Positions 17,058 through 25,813 of a DNA stretch of 64,000 nt are shown piece by piece. Below the pieces are notes generated by a model. The model ran no database searches. It worked only from the letters and a program-made list of their open reading frames with translations, and was not told the DNA's origin. A program made the position numbers and the translations under genes. Source of the stretch: Streptomyces sp. TRM68416 (GTDB lineage: Bacteria; Actinomycetota; Actinomycetes; Streptomycetales; Streptomycetaceae); the NCBI RefSeq assembly GCF_014596915.1, contig NZ_JACVWU010000030.1, positions 42,996 through 106,995 of the forward strand, read 5' to 3'. How positions within the stretch are numbered: position 1 is the stretch's first letter; each line of letters starts with the position of its first letter.

Positions 17058-18272
17058 TCATCGATCCTCCATCCTCATGGTGTCGAGCGGCCTGTCGAAC
17101 GTCCCTTCCCCGGTGGCTCCGCATGGTCCAGGAGCGACCGCGAGCAGCCGCCGGCCGGCCTGTTCCGGCCGGATGTGCGGTCCGTCGGACGCATGGGCCG
17201 TTCGCTGTCGGGGCGCGGTCGCCACCGTCTCGTCGATCCGGATGCCCAGGCCCGGTGTGTCGCCGAGCACGAAGGCGCCGTCCTCGACGTGCAGGTCCAT
17301 CGCGACGCCGATCGGCGGCTGCAGGCCCTGCAGTTCGCTGACGAGGTGGTTGGGCACCGACGTCGCGGCGTGCAGCAGCGCGACCGGCGTGTTGCCGATC
17401 GGGCTGACCGGCAGGTCGTAGGCGTGCGCCAGCGCGGCGACACGCAGGAAGTGGGTGACTCCCCAGACCGCGGCGGTCTGGACGATGTCGACGCCTCCCG
17501 CCGCGATCAGTGGGCGGAACTGTTCGAGGCCGGTGAGGTTCTCCCCGGTGGCGACCGCCGTCCGTACGCCACGGCTGACAGTGGCCAGGCCGTCGGCGTC
17601 CCAGCGCCGGACCGGCTCCTCGATCCAGGTCAGGTCGAGTGTGCGTTCCAGTTCAGCGACGTGGCGTACCGCCTGCTTGCGGCTCCAGGACTCGTTCGCG
17701 TCCAGCATGAGCCCTGGCCGCCTCCCGTGCGCGGCCTCGGTCAGTACCTCGCGTACGAGCGACAGCCGGTGCCGGTCGCGCTCGATGTCCAGGCCGCCCT
17801 TGAGCTTCGCCGCCCTCAGCCCGCGTTCGGCGTAGACCTGGTAGGTGGCGACGAGTTCGTCGTCGGTGAGGCCGATGTCCAGGCCGGAGGCGTAGGCGTG
17901 GACCGTGCGGTCGTGGCCGCCGAGCAACCGCCACAGCGGCTCGCCCACGGCCTGTGCCTTGATGTCCCACAGCGCCGTGTCGAACGCGCCGATCGTGCCG
18001 AACACCACCCCGGCGTGCCCGGCTTTGAAGGTGTGCCGCAGCATGCGGTCGTAGAGGGCGGTCACCGCGCGCGGGTCCTGGCCGTCGATGGCGGCGAAGA
18101 TCGCCTCGGCTTCCACGTGCGGTCCCAGGCCGACTCCGGTGATCCCTTCATCGGTCTCGACGACGACGACCGGCACGGGCACGACGCCGTCGTCGTAGAC
18201 ACCGTTGGCGTCACCGACGGGGCGGCCCCATCGCTGCGCCGTGGTCAGGGTTCGGTACCCGGTGATGCGCAT
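17058..18272 (-). CDS. enolase-superfamily (mandelate racemase/muconate lactonizing type) sugar-acid dehydratase
   Basis: A 404-residue enzyme. The catalytic KxK pair is K156/K158 (AAKLKGG); Mg ligands are D191 (MLDANESW), E218 (WIEEPV) and E244 (ATGENL), with PIGN near 315. Such enzymes abstract the alpha proton of a carboxylate sugar (aldonate or uronate) to dehydrate or epimerise it. It is the last gene of a MalEFG-like ABC operon (3-base gap after the permease) divergent from a FadR-type regulator, a class that often senses sugar acids. Uptake and dehydration of an aldonate or uronate is therefore likely. The last 50 residues are Arg/Pro-rich and unlike the family end, so the 3' end may be altered. 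Confidence 0.85.
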   Translation of the reverse strand: MRITGYRTLTTAQRWGRPVGDANGVYDDGVVPVPVVVVETDEGITGVGLGPHVEAEAIFAAIDGQDPRAVTALYDRMLRHTFKAGHAGVVFGTIGAFDTALWDIKAQAVGEPLWRLLGGHDRTVHAYASGLDIGLTDDELVATYQVYAERGLRAAKLKGGLDIERDRHRLSLVREVLTEAAHGRRPGLMLDANESWSRKQAVRHVAELERTLDLTWIEEPVRRWDADGLATVSRGVRTAVATGENLTGLEQFRPLIAAGGVDIVQTAAVWGVTHFLRVAALAHAYDLPVSPIGNTPVALLHAATSVPNHLVSELQGLQPPIGVAMDLHVEDGAFVLGDTPGLGIRIDETVATAPRQRTAHASDGPHIRPEQAGRRLLAVAPGPCGATGEGTFDRPLDTMRMEDR

Positions 18273-18275
18273 GCG

Positions 18276-19103
18276 TCATCCCTTCGTCGCGCCGGCCGTC
18301 ACGCCGTCGGCGATCTGGCGCTGCAGGAACAGGTAGGTCACCAACACCGGTAGTGCGGCGATCAGGACGCCGGCTGCGAAGGTGGGGATGTCGGCGGAGT
18401 ACTGGCCGCGCAGCGAGGTGATGCCGACCATCAGGGTGCGATGGTCGGCCGACGGCATCATCAGCAGCGAGATGAGCACGTCGTTCCAGCAGAACAGCGC
18501 GTCGAGAATGCCCACCGACAGCAGTGCCGGCGCACCCATCGGCAGCATGATGCGCCGGTAGACGCCGTACAGGGTGTTGCCGTCGATCCGTGCGGCGTCG
18601 ACGAGCTCGGTGGGCACCGCTCGGTAGTAGCTCGTCAGCAGGAAGACGGTGAACGGCAGGAACTGCGCGACGTAGGCGAGAATCAGCCCCGGATAGGTGT
18701 CGATGAGACCGCCGTCGGCCATGATCCTGGCCAGCGGCACCATGATCACCTGGAACGGGATGAACAGCGCCGCGAGGCCGATCAGGGCCAGCGTGGACGA
18801 GCCGCGGAAGCGCACCTGGGCCAGCGCAAACCCGGCCATGGAGCCGATGAGCAGCAGCAGCGCCACGCTGCAGGCCACCACGATCACGGAGTTGAGGAAG
18901 TACCGCCCCATGCCGTCGCTGTTCCACGCGGTGCTGAGGTTGTCCCACCGGAGGGTGCCGACCAGGGAGAACCGGTCGAGGACGTACTCCCGGCGGGTCT
19001 TCATCGCGACGTTGGCGGTGAACAGCAGCGGGTAGAGGGTCGCCAGGGCGAGAAGCGCCATGGGCACGGCGATCAGCCATCTGCCCGGCCCGAGACGGGA
19101 CAT
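18276..19103 (-). CDS. carbohydrate ABC transporter permease (MalG type)
   Basis: A 275-residue inner-membrane protein with six hydrophobic helices and the EAA loop, visible as AVPTELVDAARIDGNTLYGVYRRIMLPM. The opening WLIAVPMALLALATLYPLLF matches the CUT1 family. The ATG overlaps the previous stop (TGATG). It pairs with the permease at 19103-20083 and the binding protein at 20088-21359. No ATPase is in the operon, so a shared MsiK-type ATPase elsewhere is expected, as usual in Streptomyces. Confidence 0.92.
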   Translation of the reverse strand: MSRLGPGRWLIAVPMALLALATLYPLLFTANVAMKTRREYVLDRFSLVGTLRWDNLSTAWNSDGMGRYFLNSVIVVACSVALLLLIGSMAGFALAQVRFRGSSTLALIGLAALFIPFQVIMVPLARIMADGGLIDTYPGLILAYVAQFLPFTVFLLTSYYRAVPTELVDAARIDGNTLYGVYRRIMLPMGAPALLSVGILDALFCWNDVLISLLMMPSADHRTLMVGITSLRGQYSADIPTFAAGVLIAALPVLVTYLFLQRQIADGVTAGATKG

Positions 19104-20083
19104 CAGTCCTCCCTCCCCGCCCGGCGCAGCAGGCCGACCTGCAGCAGGCCCACGACCAGCATGATGAGGAAGAGGAGGGTGGACGCGGCCGACGCGAGCG
19201 CCGGGCGGCTCATCTGCCCCTGCTGGACCCAGATGTAGTACTCGGGCAGGTAGGTCGACCCTTCCGGGCCACCGCTGGTCATGACGTAGAGCAGCCCGAA
19301 CATCGAGGTCAGCATCCCGATCATCGTGGTGACGACGACGAACTGGATGGTGCGGGACAGACCCGGGATGATGACGTGCCAGATCATCCGCGCCAGCGAG
19401 GCGCCGTCGACCCGGGCGGCGTCCAGCAGCGCGGAGTCCAGGGTCGCGAACCCGGCCAGGAACACCACCAGTGCCATCCCTGCCGTCGCCCAGATGTGCA
19501 CACCGACGACGGTGAACATGGCTACGTCGGGATCGCCGAGCCAGTCCACCCGGCCGAGCCCCGCGCCGCCGAGCACGGCGTTCAGCGGACCGTCGTAGGC
19601 CAGCAGCAGGTTGAAGATCGCGCCGACGATCACCGGTGAGAGCACGGCCGGGAAGAAGTAGACGCTCCGGAAGAACCGGTGTCCTGGAACCCGCAGGTAG
19701 ATGAAGGTGGCGAGCAGTCCCGGGATCGCGACCGCGACCGGCAGCAGCAGTACCAGCAGCCCGACGTTGCGCAGCGCGGTGCGGAACAGGGGGTCGTCGA
19801 TGAGCTCCGCGTAGTTGCCGAGGCCCACCGTGGTGCCGTTGTCTTCGCCGTCACCGGTGAAGGAGAAGTTGACCCCCAGTCCCAGTGGCCAGAGCCGGAG
19901 CAGCACGATGATCAGGACTGCGGGAGCGACCAGGACGTAGGGGGCGAGGCGTTCGGCGCGCCGGCCGCCCCGGACTCGCGGAGACTTCGACGCGGGGCCG
20001 CGGCCGCCCAACGCCTCACCTGCTCGCACCCCGTCCGTCCGCCCTGCTTGAGCAGTGCGGGCCGGCGAACCCATGGGTGACAT
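19103..20083 (-). CDS. carbohydrate ABC transporter permease (MalF type)
   Basis: A 326-residue permease with a basic 45-residue head, then APYVLVAPAVLIIVLLRLWPL and the EAA loop (LDSALLDAARVDGASLARMIWHVIIPGL). Six helices are predicted by eye. The start lies 4 bases after the binding-protein stop. An ATG at 20074 is an alternative start. It forms the heteromeric channel with the downstream MalG-type permease. Confidence 0.92.
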   Translation of the reverse strand: MSPMGSPARTAQAGRTDGVRAGEALGGRGPASKSPRVRGGRRAERLAPYVLVAPAVLIIVLLRLWPLGLGVNFSFTGDGEDNGTTVGLGNYAELIDDPLFRTALRNVGLLVLLLPVAVAIPGLLATFIYLRVPGHRFFRSVYFFPAVLSPVIVGAIFNLLLAYDGPLNAVLGGAGLGRVDWLGDPDVAMFTVVGVHIWATAGMALVVFLAGFATLDSALLDAARVDGASLARMIWHVIIPGLSRTIQFVVVTTMIGMLTSMFGLLYVMTSGGPEGSTYLPEYYIWVQQGQMSRPALASAASTLLFLIMLVVGLLQVGLLRRAGRED

Positions 20084-20087
20084 GGCC

Positions 20088-21359
20088 TCAGCCCGCCTGG
20101 TCGGATGCGGCCAGCTGCTCGACCGCCGCGTCGACCGTGACCGATCCGCTCAGCAGTTGCTGGGACAGCCGCCCCATCAGGTCCACGGTCCTGGACGGCA
20201 GGGCCACATGCAGGGCGGGCTTGCCACGGTCGATCTCGGACACGATGCCGGCGACGGCCGGGCCACCGCCGGAGACGTCCACGGTGCGGTCGGCCGCGAT
20301 GGCGCCCGCGTCGGCGTAGAACGACTTCAGTGCGTCGGTCGAGGTCAGGGAGCGCACCAGGTCGGCGGCGGCCTCGGGGTCCTTGGTCGACTTCGCGACG
20401 GCGTAGCCGATGCCGCCGTCGAAGGGCAGGCTCGGCGTGGCGCCGGCCGTGACGACCGGTGACTTCATGACGCCGATATCGTCGGCGTCGAGGAATTCGG
20501 CGAAGTCCTTCCAGTGCCCGACGTCCGACATCAACCCGATGACGTGGGCGGCCTTCTGGGACTGGAACACCGCGAACGCATCGTTGAACATCGCCGTCGA
20601 GTTCGCCCCGTCGTTGTTCAGGCCTTTGTCGTCGGCCTCTTTCCAGAGCGAGAAGATCCGCTTGACCGCCGGCGAGGACCAGTCCCGTCGGCCGGCGATC
20701 CAGTCGTCGTACTCCGTGGGCGACAGGACGCCCGAGCCGAGCCCGGAGAGGAAGAACTGGATACCGATGCCTTCCTTGTTGCCCTGCGCGAAGCATCTGG
20801 CACCGGTGGCCTTGGTGAGGGTCCGGCAGTGGGCGAGGAACTCGTCCCAGTCGGTGGCCGGCCGGTCCGGGTCCAGCCCTGCCTTCCGGTAGAGCGACTT
20901 GTTGTAGTAGATCGGGTGGCCTTGCAGGGTCACCGGGGCGGCGTAGGTCCTGCCGTCCTTGGTGAAGGCCTCCCACCCGGCCAGCCGCTTCCTGTCGTCA
21001 CGGACGTACTCGTCCAACGGGAGCAGGGAGTCCGCGCGGTCACGGATCTGGCCGCCGCCGTTGAAGAGCATGACGTCCGGCCCCTTGCCGGCTTGGACGG
21101 CGGCACCGAGCAGGGTGTAGTACTGCTCGAACGGCTGCGCGACGAACTCGACCGTCACGCCGGGATGCCGCTCGGCGAAGTCGGCCTTGGCCTTCTCGAC
21201 GTACGAAGACGCTGTGGCGTCCCCGGACTTCCAGTCCCAGACGACGAGCTTGCCCTTCGCACCACCGGACTTCGCATCCGGGTCGGAAGCGCTTCCGCAA
21301 CCGGCCGAGGCAAGGAGCCCGGCAACCAGGATCGCCGACCACAGTCTTCGCTGCTTCAT
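20088..21359 (-). CDS. extracellular sugar-binding lipoprotein (MalE type)
   Basis: A 423-residue solute-binding protein. The lipobox is at the start (LLASAGC, C21), so it should be lipid-anchored outside the membrane. KLVVWDWKSGD, FAERHPGVTVEFVAQPF and GKGPDVMLFNGGG are typical of the CUT1 binding-protein family. It is the first gene of the operon with two permeases and an enolase-superfamily enzyme. The long reading upstream of 21359 is spurious: a ribosome site and the signal peptide fix the start here. The promoter and 17-base direct-repeat operator lie just upstream. Confidence 0.92.
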   Translation of the reverse strand: MKQRRLWSAILVAGLLASAGCGSASDPDAKSGGAKGKLVVWDWKSGDATASSYVEKAKADFAERHPGVTVEFVAQPFEQYYTLLGAAVQAGKGPDVMLFNGGGQIRDRADSLLPLDEYVRDDRKRLAGWEAFTKDGRTYAAPVTLQGHPIYYNKSLYRKAGLDPDRPATDWDEFLAHCRTLTKATGARCFAQGNKEGIGIQFFLSGLGSGVLSPTEYDDWIAGRRDWSSPAVKRIFSLWKEADDKGLNNDGANSTAMFNDAFAVFQSQKAAHVIGLMSDVGHWKDFAEFLDADDIGVMKSPVVTAGATPSLPFDGGIGYAVAKSTKDPEAAADLVRSLTSTDALKSFYADAGAIAADRTVDVSGGGPAVAGIVSEIDRGKPALHVALPSRTVDLMGRLSQQLLSGSVTVDAAVEQLAASDQAG

Positions 21360-21418
21360 TGCTGCTCCGCTCTCCTGGGGTGGCCGGCTGTCCGGCAGTT
21401 GAGGTTGAGGAGGAACGC

Positions 21419-21460
21419 AACTCGTATGACGTATGTAACTCGTATGACGTATGACGTCAA
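21419..21460. promoter_or_regulatory. direct-repeat operator between binding-protein and FadR-type genes
   Basis: Two exact 17-base copies of AACTCGTATGACGTATG (21419-21435 and 21437-21453) separated by one base, followed by ACGTC. It lies in the 159-base divergent space, AT-rich against its surroundings. The adjacent FadR-family regulator is the obvious ligand. Confidence 0.7.
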
Positions 21461-21518
21461 CAGAGTGCCGTATAGTTGGCGAGCATCCGTGGTCCGGCAC
21501 GGGTCCCCGGGGGGTGTC

Positions 21519-22289
21519 ATGACGGCAGTACCGCAGCCATCCGCAGCGGCCTCCGAGGCCCCCGCCTGGAGTCGGCGCCCGGTGAACCTCGCCGCCGCGG
21601 TCACGGCTGAGCTGGTGGAGCGGATCGTCCGTGGAGTCCATCCGTCCGGTTCGCCGCTTCCCCCCGAGCCCGTGCTCTGCGAGACCTTCTCGGTCAGCCG
21701 CACCGTGGTCCGCGAGGCGGTGAAGATACTTCAGGAGAAGGGGCTCGTGCAGGTCCGCCAGGGCGCCGGCACGATGGTGACCCCGCCGACGAAGTGGAAC
21801 ATGCTGGACGAGCTCGTCCTCGGCGCGACCATCGCCGAGGACGAGAGCCTGGCCATCCTCGATCACCTCGTCGCGACCCGCCGCGCGCTGGAGTCCGACA
21901 TGGCCAACGTCGCCGCCCGGCTGGCGGCCGCGGAGGTGATCGACCAACTCCGCGGCCTGGTGGAGCGGATGGACGAACTCGTCGACGACCCCGCCTCGTA
22001 CCACGAAGCGGACCGTGCGTTCCACGACACCGTCATGCAGGCGTCGGGGAACCGCATCGGCCGCGCCGTGGTCCGTTCGCTGGAGCGCCAGGTCATCGAC
22101 TCCGCGCGGTACATGGGCCGAACCGGCCGCGCCTTCTGCGTCGCGTCCAACCACGGCCACCGGCGCATCTACGAGCGTATCGCCGCGCACGACCCCAAGG
22201 GCGCGGCCGAAGCGATGTTCACCCACATCACCGAGGCGTGGGTGGTGCGCCGCAGCGGGCCGGGCGAGCCGACTCTGCTGGGGCGCTGA
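21519..22289 (+). CDS. FadR-subfamily GntR transcriptional regulator
   Basis: A 256-residue regulator. The winged helix (22-90) has LVERIVRGVHPSGSPLPPE and FSVSRTVVREAVKILQEKGLV, the GntR signature. The FCD effector domain (110-245) has the helix EADRAFHDTVMQASGN and SNHGHRRIYERI, which carry metal- and effector-binding His residues. The ATG at 21519 is chosen because the HTH begins about 22 residues later. It is divergent from a sugar-acid uptake operon that it probably represses, with a sugar acid as inducer. Confidence 0.92.
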   Translation: MTAVPQPSAAASEAPAWSRRPVNLAAAVTAELVERIVRGVHPSGSPLPPEPVLCETFSVSRTVVREAVKILQEKGLVQVRQGAGTMVTPPTKWNMLDELVLGATIAEDESLAILDHLVATRRALESDMANVAARLAAAEVIDQLRGLVERMDELVDDPASYHEADRAFHDTVMQASGNRIGRAVVRSLERQVIDSARYMGRTGRAFCVASNHGHRRIYERIAAHDPKGAAEAMFTHITEAWVVRRSGPGEPTLLGR

Positions 22290-22388
22290 GCGCTCCGCCG
22301 GAGGCGCTCGGTACGGGCCGTGGTTCGCCTGCGGCGCCGTCGTGGCCGGTCGCGCCCGCGCGGCGGAGCCGCAAATCGACACAGCCCC

Positions 22389-22405
22389 GCGCCCCTTCCG
22401 GGCGC
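22389..22405. terminator. hairpin of a dispersed element between convergent genes
   Basis: GCGCCC-N5-GGGCGC followed by TGCCGAACCG. The same element, with the same flanks, occurs at 46096-46111 between another convergent pair. It probably serves as a bidirectional terminator and matches a repeat style common in Streptomyces intergenic DNA. Confidence 0.55.
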
Positions 22406-22498
22406 TGCCGAACCGTAGTCGACGTCACCCGGCCTGTGTGCAGGCGGGCCCCGCTCGCGGCCCACGAGTCCTGCCGCGAGCGAGACCGGTGCGTTCCG

Positions 22499-24868
22499 CT
22501 AGCGCAGGGTCCACTGCTGGTTGGTGCCGCCGTTGCAGGACCACAGGATGATCCTGGTGCCGTTGGCGGTGCCTGCGGCGTTGGCGTCGAGGCACAGTCC
22601 GGACTGGACGCCGGTGACGGTGCCGTTGGGGTTGACGTTCCACTGCTGGTTGTCCTGGCCGTTGCAGTCCCAGACGATGACTGCGGTGCCGTTGGTGGTG
22701 CCGCGTCCGTTGGCGTCGAGGCACTTGTTGCCGGGGAGGGTCAGCTGCTTGCCGGCGGTGTGCGTCCAGGTCTGGCCGGATGCGCCGGTGCAGTCCTGGA
22801 GCTGGGTCTGGGTGCCGTTGGCGGTGCCGGGCGCGGTCAGGCAGCGGCCGGACTGCGCGCCCACGATCTGCTGTCCCGTGGGCGGCGGGGTCGTGCCCTG
22901 CGGCCCGGCGGACGCCATCACGTCCTGCGCGCCGGAAGGCCAGTTGCCATTGGTGACCGTGACGTTGCCCGAGACCACGTTGCCCCGGTCCCCGTTGGTG
23001 ATGTTCGTGCTGCCGTTGGTCGACCAGTTGTTGGTGACGGTCCAGTTCCCCATGTTCTCGCCACCCCAGTAGTTGGCCGTCGCCCACGTACCGGTGTTCG
23101 AGAAGACGTTGTTGGTGGCCGTGTAGTACTTCGAGCCCTCGTCGAAGTACAGCCCGAAGTGTCCGTTGGGCCGTTGGCAGTGGTTCCGGCTGATCTGGGC
23201 CCCCGGGTTCCATCCGAGGGTGTAGATGCAGCCGCCGTCGTTCATCTGCTGCATGACATCGTGGATGTGATTGCCGATGAGCCGGTTGTCGGACGCGGTG
23301 GTCGGCGTCGTGTAGCGCGGCTGGTAGTTGTACAGGCCGCGGTTGGCGTAATGGGTGCTGCCGCCCGCGTCGTTGGCGCCCCAGCCGTACCCGATCGACA
23401 TGCCGGAGTACGGCATGTTGTAGACCTCGTTCTGGGCGACGGTGCTGCCCGTGACGTACGTGGTCAGGACGGAGACGATGCCCCGGTAGTCCGCCCCGAG
23501 GTCGTGGATGCGGTTGTGGCTGATCGTGATGTCCCGGTTGACCATGCGCTGGTCGCTTGGGTGGTGGGCGTCGGCGCGCACGCCGCCCACGAGGATGCCG
23601 CCGGCCGAACTCCGGGCGATCTCCGACCGGGTCACCGTGATGTCGCGGGCACCCAGGCCGACACCGCTGGCGTGCGCGCCCGCGTCATTGCCGATGCCGA
23701 TGGCCGTCTGGCCGAGGTTGACGAACCGGGAGTCGGTGAAGGTGATGGCGTTGGCGGCGGAGACCTGCACGGCGGCCGGCATCTGCTGCCAGTGCGGCCG
23801 GGCGGCCTCGAACTGCGTGCAGCCGTTGTGGCAGGAGTCGAAGCCCGGCCAGTTCCAGTTGCCGGAGAGGTACGCCCCGGTCTGCTGGTCCACGTAACCC
23901 TGGTTGCTGCTGGGGCCCAGCCAGCTCGTGCCGGTGAAGGTGATCCCGCTGAAGGTGATGTGGTGCGCGGGCGCGCTGTACGTGCCCCCGAGGTTCACCA
24001 GCGACTGCAGCGTGGGCAGTTCCACGCTGACGGTGCTCATGTTCTGGCCGGCCTGGGGGATGTAGTACAGGGTTCTGGCGGTGGGGTTGAGGTACCACTC
24101 ACCGGGCGAGTCCAGGAATTCGTACGCGTTGGACAGGTAGAACGGGCCGGCGCGGTGGGGCCGCATGAGGGTGTCGTAGCCGAAGTTGTTGTTGTTCCAC
24201 GCCGGTTGCTGCATCGTGATGAAGTTCCCGCTGATGCTCTGCACCGGCGAGTACCGGTCGGTGAAGGAGTTGACGCCTTCCACCTCGATCCGGCTCTGGT
24301 TCGCCAGGTTGTTCAGATAGCTCAACGCGCCGCTGGAGAACCTCATTCCGGTGCCGGTGGGCGTGAAGTCGGCCCGGTTGACCTGCGTGCGGGCCCGGGT
24401 GGCGACGACGCCGTCGACGTAGAGCTGCCGGGTGTCGAGGCCGGCGGGGACGTCGGCCTTCCAGATGTTCTTGCCGGCGTCGGCCACCGTCCAGCCGGTG
24501 ACCGCGCGGGCGCCGGTGATCACCGGGCGCGCGGACGGGGCGGCCTGCCACACGACCGTGCGGCCGTTCGAGCCGGAGTCCTCCGCCGTCAGCCGCAGGG
24601 GCTGGGCCAGGCGGTACACGCCGTCGGCCAGTTGCACCACGATGTCGTCCGACATGGCGTCGTTGAGCGAGCGCACCATCGCCTGTGCGGCGGTCAGTGA
24701 GCAGGGCTGCGCGCTGGAGCAGTCGGTGCCGCTGCCGGACGGCGAGGCGTACACGGTGACGGGAGCCGCGGCCGCGGGCGCGGGGGACGCCATCACGGCG
24801 GTCGCGGCCAGACCGGCTGTGGCGACTGCGGTCAGAAACCGCCTTGGTATCGCGAGAGGTGTGAGCAC
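22499..24868 (-). CDS. secreted right-handed parallel beta-helix protein with ricin/CBM13 domain
   Basis: A 789-residue exported protein. The start is GTG at 24868, set by the AAGGAG ribosome site before it, with signal peptide RRFLTAVATAGLAATAV and APAAAA. VTVYASPSGSGTDC and ADGVYRLAQPLRL open a parallel beta-helix (about 35-650) rich in Asn/Gly rungs (SHNRIHDLG, AQNEVYNMPYSGMSIGYGWG). The layout resembles beta-helix glycosidases such as GH141 or related polysaccharide lyases, but the family cannot be fixed by eye. The lectin domain (about 670-789) is almost identical in DNA to that of the GH54 gene at 34803-35149. It lies downstream of an RbsABC-type sugar operon. Confidence 0.82.
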   Translation of the reverse strand: MLTPLAIPRRFLTAVATAGLAATAVMASPAPAAAAPVTVYASPSGSGTDCSSAQPCSLTAAQAMVRSLNDAMSDDIVVQLADGVYRLAQPLRLTAEDSGSNGRTVVWQAAPSARPVITGARAVTGWTVADAGKNIWKADVPAGLDTRQLYVDGVVATRARTQVNRADFTPTGTGMRFSSGALSYLNNLANQSRIEVEGVNSFTDRYSPVQSISGNFITMQQPAWNNNNFGYDTLMRPHRAGPFYLSNAYEFLDSPGEWYLNPTARTLYYIPQAGQNMSTVSVELPTLQSLVNLGGTYSAPAHHITFSGITFTGTSWLGPSSNQGYVDQQTGAYLSGNWNWPGFDSCHNGCTQFEAARPHWQQMPAAVQVSAANAITFTDSRFVNLGQTAIGIGNDAGAHASGVGLGARDITVTRSEIARSSAGGILVGGVRADAHHPSDQRMVNRDITISHNRIHDLGADYRGIVSVLTTYVTGSTVAQNEVYNMPYSGMSIGYGWGANDAGGSTHYANRGLYNYQPRYTTPTTASDNRLIGNHIHDVMQQMNDGGCIYTLGWNPGAQISRNHCQRPNGHFGLYFDEGSKYYTATNNVFSNTGTWATANYWGGENMGNWTVTNNWSTNGSTNITNGDRGNVVSGNVTVTNGNWPSGAQDVMASAGPQGTTPPPTGQQIVGAQSGRCLTAPGTANGTQTQLQDCTGASGQTWTHTAGKQLTLPGNKCLDANGRGTTNGTAVIVWDCNGQDNQQWNVNPNGTVTGVQSGLCLDANAAGTANGTRIILWSCNGGTNQQWTLR
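22511..22857. repeat. inverted near-identical copy of lectin-domain DNA (partner 34803-35149)
   Basis: About 347 bases whose reverse complement matches 34803-35149 with only about 4 differences and no gap in my reading. It encodes the ricin/CBM13 domain of the beta-helix protein. Confidence 0.85.
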
Positions 24869-24930
24869 GTTTTCTCCTTGTGGGGGTTCCCGGGCCGAAG
24901 GGGAGGACGGCACAAGCGACCTCACCCCCG

Positions 24931-25809
24931 TCACCCGGTCGCGGGAGTGTCCTGCAGTCCGCGCAGGACGGTTCGGAGGTAGGACAGTCCGTCACGGGCG
25001 AGGGCGTCCTGTGACGGGGCGAGCGGCCGCCAGATCGAGGCCGCGGTGGCGATGGCCTCGTTCTGCGCGGTGAACGACTCGATGCACACCGCGCCGTCGT
25101 AGCCGGTCGTGGCCAGGGCTGTGAGGAAGCGTGGCCAGTCGAAGTGGTCGGCGCCCGGGGCGCCGCGGTCGGTGCCGCTGACCTGGACGTGCTTGAGGTG
25201 CGGACCCGCCGTGCGGAGCGCCTTGTACGGGTCGGCCTCCTCGATGTTCATGTGATAGGTGTCGATCATGAGGCCGACGTTCGCGGGCAGGCCGTCGATC
25301 AACTCCACCGCCTGCTCGACCGTGTTGACCACGCTCGTCTCATAGCGGTTCAGGGCCTCCACGCCGATGCTCACGCCCCGCTCCCCCGCGTGGTCGGCCA
25401 CCGGCAGCAGGGCGCGGCGGACGTCGGCGTAGCAGGCCGCGCGCTCCGGCGGTGACATGCGCCAGGTCCGCCCCACCGCGGCGTAGACCGGGCCGCCGAC
25501 GCAGGGCGCGCCGACGGCCGCCGCACGGTCCACACACGCCGTCAGGTACGCCACGGTGGAGGCGACGGTCTCCGGCGGGGCGTTCACGAGGTCGCGTCCC
25601 GGCGAGGTGACTGCACAGACGCCGACCGCGCGCAGGCCGTGCGCCGCCAGCAGGTCCCGGGTGCGGGCCGGGTCCCAGTCGCCGGGTCGCTCGATAGGCA
25701 GCTCGACCGCGTCGAACCCGAACGCGGCGATCCGCGGCACCAGGTCGGCCAGGGCCTCGTCGTCGACCGGCGAGGCCCAGACCCACGGGTTGACACCGAT
25801 GGGGTACAC
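24931..25809 (-). CDS. TIM-barrel sugar epimerase, D-psicose/D-tagatose 3-epimerase-like
   Basis: A 292-residue member of the xylose-isomerase-like TIM barrel group. Metal ligands fall at the positions known in D-psicose 3-epimerase: E151 (GVEALNRYE), D183 (MIDTYHM), H207 (KHVQVSGTDRG) and E244 (VCIESF). It would interconvert C3 epimers of ketohexoses or act on a related keto sugar. The start is GTG at 25809, 4 bases after the binding-protein gene. It is the last gene of an RbsABC-type operon and so probably handles the imported sugar. Confidence 0.88.
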   Translation of the reverse strand: MYPIGVNPWVWASPVDDEALADLVPRIAAFGFDAVELPIERPGDWDPARTRDLLAAHGLRAVGVCAVTSPGRDLVNAPPETVASTVAYLTACVDRAAAVGAPCVGGPVYAAVGRTWRMSPPERAACYADVRRALLPVADHAGERGVSIGVEALNRYETSVVNTVEQAVELIDGLPANVGLMIDTYHMNIEEADPYKALRTAGPHLKHVQVSGTDRGAPGADHFDWPRFLTALATTGYDGAVCIESFTAQNEAIATAASIWRPLAPSQDALARDGLSYLRTVLRGLQDTPATG

Positions 25810-25813
25810 CGGG

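Noticed and set aside
21794..24700. Very long plus-strand frame (about 970 codons) over the FadR gene and the beta-helix gene
   Set aside because: It starts in a shifted frame of the regulator and continues antisense to the beta-helix protein; composition is Val/Gly/Arg-rich with no domain.
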